Source: Bacteroidales bacterium (GTDB lineage Bacteria > Bacteroidota > Bacteroidia > Bacteroidales > P3). Taken from it: a stretch of DNA of 50,214 bases. The stretch covers positions 1-50,214 of the forward strand of contig JAFTBM010000023.1 of assembly GCA_017455205.1 (NCBI GenBank), given 5' to 3'. Below the pieces are notes generated by a model that saw only the letters and a program-made list of their open reading frames with translations, made no database searches and was not told the origin of the DNA. The position numbers and the translations under genes were made by a program. Positions 1 to 6,551 of the stretch are shown piece by piece (the stretch's first letter is position 1; each line of letters opens with the position of its first letter).

Positions 1-133
1 AAATTTTATTCGATAAAAAGGTTAAGAGACAATGATTATTGTTAATAAAATTGTTAGTTAAATTATTAAATATCAGTGCGTTGATTGAATAATTATTCGT
101 AACTTTGTAAAGTGATTCCAAAACTTCAAAGTT

Positions 134-907
134 ATGACATCTTATCCAACCAACGTCACTGATAAGCAGTGGCAGATGATTACTTCGTACATAGAACTTG
201 TTGAACGCAAGCGCAAATATTCTCTCCGTGAGATATTTAACGCTATGTTCTATGTTGTCAAGACCGGTTGCCAGTGGCGTATGCTGCCGAAGGATTTTGC
301 TCCGTGGAACCTGGTATATTATTACTTTCGTAAGTGGAAGAATAACGGAACTTTCGAGGAAATATTGTCCGTGCTTGTCGGCGAGGTCAGAAAAGCGGCA
401 GGAAGGGACGAGAGTCCGAGTCTCGGGATAATAGATTCCCGCAGCGTCAAGACCTCTCACCACGTCGATGCTGACCGTGGCATAGACGGCAACAAGAAGA
501 TAAAGGGTCGCAAAGAGCACATTGTGACCGACACGCTTGGGCTTCCTTTGGCAATAGTGATTCATGCGGCAAATATCTTTGATGGTGTCGGAGCCAAGAA
601 GGTGCTTGAAAATCTTGCATACAAATATCCAAGGCTCAAGAAGATTCTTGCCGACGGTGGGTACAGGGGCGATGATTTGGCGCAGTTGGCGAAAAAGTAT
701 GGCTGGGAACTGTCTGTGGTGTTGCGACCCGATGAATCCTCGAAGAAGTTCCAGATCTTACCCAAACGTTGGATTGTCGAGCGGACTTTCTCCTGGATTG
801 AGAACTGCCGACGGCTGGCGCTGGACTTCGAGTTCTTCTCTGATTCCGCCCTCGCTATGCTACAGACTTCGTTCATCATGCTTCTCCTTAACAAATTATT
901 CAAATGA
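134..907 (+). CDS. IS5-family DDE transposase
   Basis: This transposase cuts and joins the ends of its own insertion sequence. The 257-residue product has an N-terminal domain of the IS5/IS4 type (residues about 5-80, with GCQWRMLP) and a DDE RNase H-like core. The likely catalytic residues are D101 in IIDSRSVK, D174 in ILADGGYRG and E217 in RWIVERTFSW, followed by the usual C-terminal basic RRL motif. The length is normal for IS5 single-frame transposases, and the frame is intact, so the copy may be active. The ATG start at 134 fits the family N-terminus. The TGA stop overlaps the first base of the right terminal inverted repeat, which is common in compact IS elements. Confidence 0.93.
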   Translation: MTSYPTNVTDKQWQMITSYIELVERKRKYSLREIFNAMFYVVKTGCQWRMLPKDFAPWNLVYYYFRKWKNNGTFEEILSVLVGEVRKAAGRDESPSLGIIDSRSVKTSHHVDADRGIDGNKKIKGRKEHIVTDTLGLPLAIVIHAANIFDGVGAKKVLENLAYKYPRLKKILADGGYRGDDLAQLAKKYGWELSVVLRPDESSKKFQILPKRWIVERTFSWIENCRRLALDFEFFSDSALAMLQTSFIMLLLNKLFK

Positions 908-922
908 AATTTAAACAGTCTC
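907..922. repeat. Right terminal inverted repeat of the IS5-family element
   Basis: Read inward from the right, this is GAGACTGTTTAAATTT. It matches 14 of 16 bases of GAAGCTGTTTAAATTT at 50078-50093 in the opposite orientation, as expected for opposite ends of related elements. Confidence 0.7.
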
Positions 923-960
923 AGAGATTTGTCCGTTGTATTCATTTTGTATTCACATAA

Positions 961-989
961 ACGGCAACTGATTGGTTTTCAGTTGCCGT
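961..989 (-). terminator. Hairpin terminator after tRNA-Arg
   Basis: A perfect 10-bp stem (961-970 with 980-989, ACGGCAACTG) closes a 9-nt loop. It starts 3 bases past the 3' end of tRNA-Arg on the minus strand and is followed there by a short T-rich stretch. It probably ends the tRNA transcript. Confidence 0.7.
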
Positions 990-991
990 TG

Positions 992-1063
992 TACCCCCTG
1001 GGGGAATCGAACCCTCATCTAAAGTTTAGGAAACTTCCGTTCTATCCGTTGAACTAAGGAGGC
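992..1063 (-). tRNA. tRNA-Arg (anticodon CCU)
   Basis: The minus strand folds as a tRNA cloverleaf. The acceptor arm GCCTCCT pairs with AGGGGGT (with G-U wobbles), the D arm is GTTC/GAAC, and the anticodon loop is TTCCTAA with CCT at plus-strand 1028-1030. The T loop is TTCGATT. The discriminator base is A, and CCA is not encoded. The T stem has one A-C mismatch at its second pair. It decodes the rare AGG arginine codon. The IS element lies just beyond its terminator. Confidence 0.93.
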
Positions 1064-1134
1064 AATCCCTATCTAATGTCTACTTTCTATAACCGCTGTT
1101 GGCTATTATTATTGTGTGGAGACATGCTTTTTAT

Positions 1135-1818
1135 TTATTGACCGAGCATTTCTGCGAGTCGGGCAACGAGATTCTCTGCGCCATCGAATATTTCGCTAAT
1201 CCGCGAGGCTACCATATAAGCTGGTGTGGTAAGCACTTTGTGCTCTTCGTCCACGCAGACGGCGGTGGAGCTGCATTCTTCTGTGTGGCAACCTAATTGT
1301 CGAGCCACTTCAGAGGCTTGGTTATCGGTATTGCCGAGGGTGAGTTTCACTTCGTATCGACCCAGCACTTTGGCCACCACCATTGGGGCTATGCACATAG
1401 CGAGCAGCGGCTTTTCAGCGCGGTAGGTGGCGAGGATGGCATCGGCCACGCTGTCTACCACCGTCATCCGTGGGCCATCGAAAGCGTAGGTGGAAAGGTT
1501 GCGTGCCGCCCCCATGCCACCGGGCAGCGCCAGTGCATCATAGTCGGAGGGCGAGTAGCGCTCCATCGGCAGCAGGTTGCCCCTGGCCACCCTTGCACTT
1601 TCTGCAAAGATATCGCGCTGCTCCATGTCCACGATTGTTCCTTCCTCTTCATCGTCTTCAACCTCGATGTGGGGAACCACTTCCAGCATCCCCTCGGGGG
1701 CAAAGCATTGGTATTCCCACCCGCGACGGTCTATGGCCAGCATCAGGGAGAGACTCTCCTGCAGTTCGCTGCCATCGCGGTTGCCACAGCCGCTGAGTAT
1801 GATTGCTATTCGTTTCAT
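1135..1818 (-). CDS. elbB: ElbB, glyoxalase-like DJ-1/PfpI superfamily protein
   Basis: The 227-residue product carries the ElbB signature near its start (SGCGNRDGSELQES) and the nucleophile-elbow cysteine in MCIAPMVVAKVLG, which places it in the DJ-1/PfpI superfamily. E. coli ElbB is about 217 residues and has weak glyoxalase activity. It was once linked to isoprenoid synthesis, but its physiological role is unclear. It is cytoplasmic, with no signal peptide. It lies 13 bp downstream of the trans-sulfuration gene on the same strand, so the two are probably co-transcribed from the promoter at 3084-3114. The ATG start gives the expected N-terminus. Confidence 0.9.
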   Translation of the reverse strand: MKRIAIILSGCGNRDGSELQESLSLMLAIDRRGWEYQCFAPEGMLEVVPHIEVEDDEEEGTIVDMEQRDIFAESARVARGNLLPMERYSPSDYDALALPGGMGAARNLSTYAFDGPRMTVVDSVADAILATYRAEKPLLAMCIAPMVVAKVLGRYEVKLTLGNTDNQASEVARQLGCHTEECSSTAVCVDEEHKVLTTPAYMVASRISEIFDGAENLVARLAEMLGQ

Positions 1819-1831
1819 CTTGTGTTGTTTG

Positions 1832-3037
1832 TTAGCGGCGACTTTCCTCCACGCTCTCTTTAATCAGTTGGAATGTGGACTCGATGTCGTTGTCAAGCCC
1901 CATGCTGAAGCGTATGAGTCCTTCGCTCATCCCCATCTTCTTCTGCACCTCATCGGGCACTTCGCTGCTGGTGCTCTTTCCGCTGTTGCTGAAGAGGGTC
2001 TTGAAGTAGCCGAGGCTCACGGCCAGGTAGCCCACACCTTTCTCTTGCATAATCTCCATGATGCGGTTGGCTGCCTCGGCTGTCCCCATATCGATGCTGA
2101 TCATTCCGCCATAGCCAAAGCCTTCGTTCATCATGCTGGAGAAGAGTGCATAGTCGGGATGTTCGGGCAGGCCGGGATAGTTGTATTTGAACCCCACTTC
2201 TTTGAACCTTTGAGCCAAGTACATGGCGTTTTCGCCGTGCTTTTTCATGCGGATATGCAGTGTGTGCAAATTCTTCAGTATGGAGGCACTGCGCAAGGGG
2301 TCAAGCACTGGCCCGAGGAGCATACACGTACCAGTACTCGGGTCGGCAAGGCTGTTGATATATTCCTTGCTGCCGCAGATGGCACCAGCCACGCAGTCGT
2401 TTGTCCCGTTGATGTATTTGGTCATGCTGTACACCGTGATGTCGGCCCCCAATTGGCAGGGGCTGAATATCATGGGGGTGAAAGTGTTGTCCACTATCAG
2501 TTTCGCTCCCGCTTTGTGTGCCATTTGGCTCAACTGCGGAATATTGGCGATGCGGAGCAGGGGGTTGTTCATTGTCTCGGTGTAGACCACCTTCACTTGT
2601 TTGGTGGTGGCAAGTGCTTGCTCCACAGCATCAAGGTCCTGCATATTGACAAATACTGTTTCCACACCGAACTTTTTCAAGTAGTTGGCCATGAAGGCAA
2701 ATGTGCCACCGTAGGTGGTCATGCTGGCCACGATGCGGTCGCCTGCCTCCACTTCGTGCATCAAGGCACAGGTGATAGCAGCCAAGCCCGACCCAGTTAC
2801 CCACGCAGCCTCTGTCCTTTCCATAGCGGCCAATGCTGCGCATAGTGCACGGTTGGTGGGGTTCCAATGGCGGCTGTAGAGGTAGTAGTCCTCCGTCTCG
2901 CCGTGGAACGTCTCTGTCATCAGGTGAGCTTCTGGAAAGGTGAACGTGGCACTATCGCTGATGGCGGGGTTGACTCCACGGTTGGAATCGCTGGCATCAA
3001 GGCGCTGAATGGCTGTGGCCGGGTCGTATTTCTTCAT
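1832..3037 (-). CDS. Cys/Met metabolism PLP-dependent enzyme (trans-sulfuration family)
   Basis: This 401-residue fold-type I PLP enzyme belongs to the cystathionine gamma-synthase / methionine gamma-lyase / O-acetylhomoserine sulfhydrylase group. The likely Schiff-base lysine is K207 in YSMTKYING. The phosphate-binding YSR...NPTN segment is at 54-61, TGSGLAAI at 81-88, and VDNTF holds the pyridine-ring Asp at about 183. Methionine gamma-lyases have a cysteine in YGCT at the position that reads YGGT here (about 109-112), so true methionine gamma-lyase activity is uncertain. The exact substrate cannot be told from sequence. It has its own Bacteroidota-type promoter and is followed closely by elbB. 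Confidence 0.88.
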   Translation of the reverse strand: MKKYDPATAIQRLDASDSNRGVNPAISDSATFTFPEAHLMTETFHGETEDYYLYSRHWNPTNRALCAALAAMERTEAAWVTGSGLAAITCALMHEVEAGDRIVASMTTYGGTFAFMANYLKKFGVETVFVNMQDLDAVEQALATTKQVKVVYTETMNNPLLRIANIPQLSQMAHKAGAKLIVDNTFTPMIFSPCQLGADITVYSMTKYINGTNDCVAGAICGSKEYINSLADPSTGTCMLLGPVLDPLRSASILKNLHTLHIRMKKHGENAMYLAQRFKEVGFKYNYPGLPEHPDYALFSSMMNEGFGYGGMISIDMGTAEAANRIMEIMQEKGVGYLAVSLGYFKTLFSNSGKSTSSEVPDEVQKKMGMSEGLIRFSMGLDNDIESTFQLIKESVEESRR

Positions 3038-3083
3038 GATTATGCAGTTGTTAGCGGTTATTGAACAATGGGTTTCAACCCTG

Positions 3084-3114
3084 CAAATTTACACCTTTTT
3101 TTGAAATCCTGCAA
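3084..3114 (-). promoter_or_regulatory. Bacteroidota sigma-ABfr-type promoter for the PLP gene
   Basis: On the minus strand, TTG (plus 3112-3114) is followed by 20 nt and then TAAATTTG (plus 3084-3091). This matches the phylum's -33/-7 consensus. It lies 47 bp before the start codon of the trans-sulfuration gene. Confidence 0.75.
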
Positions 3115-3150
3115 GAATTTTATTGCTCCTGGCCAACTTTTGAGGCACGC

Positions 3151-3183
3151 AAAAAACCACTGCCCTCGGGCAGAAGGCAGTGG
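3151..3183 (-). terminator. Rho-independent terminator of the rpmG-DUF4295 unit
   Basis: An 8-bp stem (3157-3164 with 3176-3183, CCACTGCC/GGCAGTGG) is followed on the minus strand by six T residues (plus-strand A-run 3151-3156). An A-run on the other side could make it work in both directions. Confidence 0.85.
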
Positions 3184-3213
3184 AAAAATGAAAAAACGAC
3201 TGAAATGTCCTGT

Positions 3214-3369
3214 TTACTTCTTCTTAAGGTACTCTTGCACGCTGTCCGACGGCACAATTTCCTCTTTGAACATGTATGCCCCAGTCTTCTCCGAGCGCAT
3301 CATTCGTATCACCTTCGCATAACTCTTGCCAGTCTGCGTCTTAAGGGTTGCAACAACTTTTTTTGCCAT
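3214..3369 (-). CDS. DUF4295 small basic protein
   Basis: This short gene encodes 51 residues beginning MAKKVVATLKTQTGKSYAK and ending EYLKKK. I recognise it as the DUF4295 family, a Bacteroidota-specific small basic protein that is normally found beside the ribosomal proteins L28 and L33. Its function is not established. Its conserved place among ribosomal genes and its lysine-rich composition suggest a link to the ribosome. It lies 20 bp after rpmG on the same strand and is followed by a clear terminator, so rpmG and this gene form one transcript. Confidence 0.88.
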   Translation of the reverse strand: MAKKVVATLKTQTGKSYAKVIRMMRSEKTGAYMFKEEIVPSDSVQEYLKKK

Positions 3370-3389
3370 AGTCTACGTCTCCTATTTTT

Positions 3390-3578
3390 CTACTTGATTT
3401 CTTTGTGAACCGTTACTTTCTTCAAGAAGGGATTGTACTTCTTAAGCTCCAAGCGCTCGGGAGTGTTCTTCTTGTTCTTGGTGGTGATGTAGCGGCTCAT
3501 ACCTGCCACCCCGCTGTTCTTCTGCTCGGTGCACTCCAAGATGACCTGCACACGTGCATCTTTATTTTTCTTTGCCAT
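3390..3578 (-). CDS. rpmG: 50S ribosomal protein L33
   Basis: This 62-residue L33 protein of the large ribosomal subunit starts [19 protein letters not shown] and contains the family segment [23 protein letters not shown]. Only one cysteine is seen (C16), so this is the zinc-free type rather than the CxxC type. In many Bacteroidota, rpmB (L28) precedes it. Here no L28 gene lies upstream; the space up to trmH holds a promoter instead. DUF4295 follows at 20 bp. Confidence 0.95.
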   Translation of the reverse strand: MAKKNKDARVQVILECTEQKNSGVAGMSRYITTKNKKNTPERLELKKYNPFLKKVTVHKEIK

Positions 3579-3666
3579 GACTATTTTGTTTTTTCTATCC
3601 TTATCTGTTTGACTTCCAGTGCAAAAAGAGCATCAACATTCCGCTACTGGCCATTCAAATCAGTTG

Positions 3667-3698
3667 CAAAGTTACACACTTTTTCTTTCTCCACCAAA
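3667..3698 (-). promoter_or_regulatory. Promoter of rpmG-DUF4295
   Basis: On the minus strand, TTTG (plus 3695-3698) is followed by exactly 20 nt and TAACTTTG (plus 3667-3674). This is a near-ideal Bacteroidota promoter. Transcription should begin around 3660, leaving an untranslated leader of about 80 nt. Confidence 0.85.
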
Positions 3699-3750
3699 TT
3701 TTTCTACTTTTTTACTCATTTTTTTTTTCGGCACAGGCTTCCCTGGCACC

Positions 3751-4482
3751 TCAATTGCGTCCCTTTTGGCCAATGATTCGCTCTCGGAGTGCCTGCATGG
3801 TGGCCTCGCCGTCGCGCAAACTGTGCATCGCCCAATGCAGCTTGAGGTCGAGCTGGGCATCGGCATCCAACCGCCATTCCACCTCGCCGCTATGCCTCAT
3901 CCGCTCGGTGAGCGAGAAGAGCGACAAGGCAGCACATACCGAGATGTTGAAGCTCTCGGTGAAGCCGTACATGGGGACTTTCACGTAGGCATCGGCTCCC
4001 GCTATAGCCTCCTGCGTCAGGCCTGTCAGCTCGGTGCCGAACACCAGCACCGTGGGCCTACTGATGTCGAGCTCGCCTATCATCTGGTCGTGCTCATGCG
4101 GCAGGGTGGCCACTATCCTGTAGCCCTTGGCGTGCAGGGCAGCGTAGGCATCCTGTATCGACCCGTAGCGGTAGTAATCCACCCACTTGGCACTCCCCAC
4201 CGCCACATCGCTTGCCGGCTTGAACGGATTGTGGGCATCCACCACATGAACATCCTGCACCCCGAAGCAGTCGCACGAGCGCAGCACCGCCGCTGCATTG
4301 TGGGCCTGGTAGACATCCTCGAGCAGCACGCTGACGTGGCGCGTCCGCAAGGCAGCCAGTCGGTCAAATGTCTGCCTTCGTTCCTCGGTCAGTAGGGCAG
4401 TGGCCTCGCGGTAGAGTGCCTCTTTCTCGGCGGTGGCGAGGCCGGAAAAGGGACTCGCCTGATTGGGTATACGTTCTGGCAT
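3751..4482 (-). CDS. trmH: TrmH-like tRNA 2'-O-ribose methyltransferase (SpoU family)
   Basis: This 243-residue SPOUT-class methyltransferase uses S-adenosylmethionine to methylate a ribose 2'-OH. The most likely target is G18 of tRNA. Visible motifs are motif 1 in AHNAAAVLRSCDCFGV (about 60-75), motif 2 in VLVFGTELTGL (about 145-155) and motif 3 in VPMYGFTESFNISVCAAL (about 169-186), which form the trefoil knot. A C-terminal helical tail follows, as in E. coli TrmH (229 residues). RlmB-type activity is less likely because the N-terminal L30e-like domain is absent. The gene lies upstream of rpmG but is separated from it by the rpmG promoter. Confidence 0.87.
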   Translation of the reverse strand: MPERIPNQASPFSGLATAEKEALYREATALLTEERRQTFDRLAALRTRHVSVLLEDVYQAHNAAAVLRSCDCFGVQDVHVVDAHNPFKPASDVAVGSAKWVDYYRYGSIQDAYAALHAKGYRIVATLPHEHDQMIGELDISRPTVLVFGTELTGLTQEAIAGADAYVKVPMYGFTESFNISVCAALSLFSLTERMRHSGEVEWRLDADAQLDLKLHWAMHSLRDGEATMQALRERIIGQKGRN

Positions 4483-4554
4483 ATTCTATTCGTAGGCTGG
4501 TGATACGAGTGGCATTATAGTTTCTCGCTATATGGTTTTTCCTCCCTAATGCTA

Positions 4555-4770
4555 TTATGCCAAGGGGGTAAAGTACTCAAAGCACAGGTCTTCGTCAAGT
4601 GATCGCCAGCTGATTCCGAAGCGGTCTGTATCATAGTTTTGCAAATCATCGTCGGAAGCCTGCCGCAGGCGAGGATAGTTGGCAATGCATTCCCGTAGTT
4701 CCTGCGCCTGGTCGGTCAGTATGTGTACATAATCCCTGTCAACCCACACTTTATTCACGTTTATCGCCAT
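4555..4770 (-). CDS. DUF2442 domain protein
   Basis: This 71-residue product starts MAINVNKVWVDRDYVHI and has the DUF2442 pattern: two short strands, a short helix (RECIANYPRLRQAS), then a C-terminal FGISWRSLDEDLCFEYF. The ATG at 4770 follows a possible AGGA ribosome-binding site; a longer TTG-started frame to 4800 would overlap the upstream gene. It follows the DUF4160 gene by 22 bp. DUF4160 and DUF2442 genes are often found as neighbours, and some have been suggested to be toxin-antitoxin-like, but I know of no proven function. Confidence 0.75.
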   Translation of the reverse strand: MAINVNKVWVDRDYVHILTDQAQELRECIANYPRLRQASDDDLQNYDTDRFGISWRSLDEDLCFEYFTPLA

Positions 4771-4792
4771 AATCCTAATCGGTTCTGTTCGG

Positions 4793-5044
4793 TTATTCAA
4801 AAAATGAGTGCCACTGCCTGATGATGATTTCCCGATTTTCTATCACCACCATTTCTGCCATCTTCAGTTCGTTGGCTTTGAGACCATCGTTTTCCACGAG
4901 GTGTACCTCGGGCAGTACATTGAACTTGGCCTTGCGTGCCGTTTTGCCTTTTCCAGCAACCACGTGGACGTGTATCGGCTCGTGGTCGTTGGAGTAGAAC
5001 TGGAAACGCATTCCAAAGAATATGAACAATACTGGCATATGCAT
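4793..5044 (-). CDS. DUF4160 domain protein
   Basis: This product of about 83 residues belongs to DUF4160. It has the family core MRFQFYSNDHEPIHVHVVAG followed by a basic strand, the ELKMAEMVVIENREIIIRQWHSFF helix and an aromatic end. The conserved HEPxHVHV histidines resemble a metal- or nucleotide-binding site, but no activity is established. The ATG at 5044 has AAGGAA about 10 nt upstream; the next ATG at 5038 is also possible. It leads a two-gene unit with DUF2442 and is divergent from murL. Confidence 0.8.
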   Translation of the reverse strand: MHMPVLFIFFGMRFQFYSNDHEPIHVHVVAGKGKTARKAKFNVLPEVHLVENDGLKANELKMAEMVVIENREIIIRQWHSFFE

Positions 5045-5171
5045 TATTGATATTTCCTTATCTCCAAACGCACCCCTCCCCACTTTATTGCCTATTGGCC
5101 GCAAGTTTTTTTTTCGTGTGCCTTAAATGCCCCCGGGGCAATATCCGAACCAGGGGGTGCGTTATGATGCT

Positions 5172-6551
5172 ATGATGGACAACAACGGCCAATACGCCGC
5201 CCTTCGGCGGCAATACCCCGTCTTCGATTATGAAGGCTACCACTACGCTTTCGACACCGACGGGCTGCACCTTCGCTTCGACTTCCGCATGGGCGACATT
5301 GAGTTCCACCCCACAGCCTGCATCGAATCCCGCCCCTGGCTCTCGCGCGACCTCCCGCCCGATGAGCTGGATCGCCTGGTGTTCGACATCGGGATGGTGG
5401 AGACCATAAGCTACTGGAAATCCGCCTGCCCACCCACACTGCGTGTCGGCTGCGGCACACTGGATGCCGAGGCCATCGCTTTCTGGAAGAAGCTCTATCG
5501 GCTCGGCCTCGGCGAGTTCTTCTTCACCAACGCTATCGCTGCTCCGACCGACGATTTCCTCACCATCATCGCCCACGGCGGACCCCACTGTTCTGCTACC
5601 ACTCCGCAGGCATCAACCCAAGCCACCTCCGCAGCCGATGCCAGCACCTACCTTGTACCCATCGGCGGCGGCAAGGACTCGGTGGTCAGCCTCGAGCTGC
5701 TCCGCCGCGCCGGCAGCCGCGTGCGTCCGCTGATTATGAACCCCCGCGGCGCCACACGCGATTGTGCCCGCACGGCAGGCTTCCCGATGGGTGAGGTGCT
5801 GGTCATCCGCCGCACCATCGACCCCGCCTTGCTCGACCTCAACCGCCGCGGCTACCTCAACGGCCACACCCCCTTCTCGGCCATGCTCGCCTTCTACACC
5901 CGCCTCGCCGCCCGCCTCTCCGGCATCAGCCAAGTGGCCTTGAGCAACGAAAGCTCCGCCAACGAAAGCACTGTGGCCGGCACCGCCGTCAACCACCAGT
6001 ATAGCAAGAGCCTCGACTTCGAGGACGACTTCCGCCGCTACGCCAGCTCCCCCGCCTTCCGCTATTTCAGCCTCCTCCGCCCGCTCTCCGAGCTGCAAAT
6101 CGCTATGCTCTTCAGCCGTCTCACCCCCTACCACGAGGTGTTCCGCTCCTGCAACGCCGGCAGCCGTACCGACTCCTGGTGCGGCCACTGCGCCAAGTGC
6201 CTCTTCGCCTACCTCATCCTCTCGCCCTTCCTTCCCCCCGAGCGGCTCGCCGCGCTCTTTGGCAAGGATATGCTCGCCGACGCGAGCCTCCGCCCCGTGA
6301 TGCTGCAGCTCGCCGGCTTGGCGCCGACCAAGCCCTTCGAGTGCGTAGGCACAGTGGCCGAAGTGCGCCAAGCCCTCGCCATGGCCAGCAGCCGCTGGTT
6401 TGCTGGCGGCCGTCCCGCCCTGCTGCAGGGGCTTCCGTTCCTCGACGAAGGCGTGCCGCAAGCCGACCTCGCCCTCCTCGCACCCATCGGCAACCTCACC
6501 CCGCGCGAGCGCGAAATCCTACAGAAAGCATGTACCGCCAAGACCAACTGA
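5172..6551 (+). CDS. murL: MurL, UDP-MurNAc-L-Ala-L-Glu epimerase
   Basis: I recognise this as MurL, known from Xanthomonas, which converts UDP-MurNAc-L-Ala-L-Glu to the D-Glu form in an ATP-dependent step. It follows a MurD variant that adds L-Glu instead of D-Glu. The product shows an N-terminal beta-rich domain, a PP-loop-like GGGKDSVVSLELL (about residues 165-177), the conserved SNESSANEST segment with a following NHQYSKSLDFE, and a C-terminal CGHCAKCLFAYLILSPF cluster. The start at 5172 (MMDNNGQ) is preferred; an upstream ATG at 5127 would add 15 non-conserved residues. The last 22 bp overlap murD, so translation is probably coupled. The coding strand is notably C-rich compared with nearby genes. 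Confidence 0.85.
   Translation: MMDNNGQYAALRRQYPVFDYEGYHYAFDTDGLHLRFDFRMGDIEFHPTACIESRPWLSRDLPPDELDRLVFDIGMVETISYWKSACPPTLRVGCGTLDAEAIAFWKKLYRLGLGEFFFTNAIAAPTDDFLTIIAHGGPHCSATTPQASTQATSAADASTYLVPIGGGKDSVVSLELLRRAGSRVRPLIMNPRGATRDCARTAGFPMGEVLVIRRTIDPALLDLNRRGYLNGHTPFSAMLAFYTRLAARLSGISQVALSNESSANESTVAGTAVNHQYSKSLDFEDDFRRYASSPAFRYFSLLRPLSELQIAMLFSRLTPYHEVFRSCNAGSRTDSWCGHCAKCLFAYLILSPFLPPERLAALFGKDMLADASLRPVMLQLAGLAPTKPFECVGTVAEVRQALAMASSRWFAGGRPALLQGLPFLDEGVPQADLALLAPIGNLTPREREILQKACTAKTN

Larger units (their letters stand above)
1..922 (+). mobile_element. IS5-family insertion sequence, left tip outside the window
   Basis: This is an insertion sequence with a single transposase gene and a right terminus at 907-922. 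Its left terminal repeat is not in the window. The first bases (AAATTTTATT) resemble the bases that lie just inside the terminus at 50078-50093 (GAATTTTATT), which suggests that only about 25 bp are missing on the left. A possible -7 promoter box, TAACTTTG, lies at 100-107 ahead of the transposase, but no well-spaced -33 box was found. The element ends about 70 bp from a tRNA-Arg gene. Confidence 0.8.

Noticed and set aside
5613-6461. 282-codon minus-strand frame inside murL
   Set aside because: Antisense to conserved MurL motifs and composed of low-complexity Ala/Gly/Glu, typical of GC-rich shadow frames.
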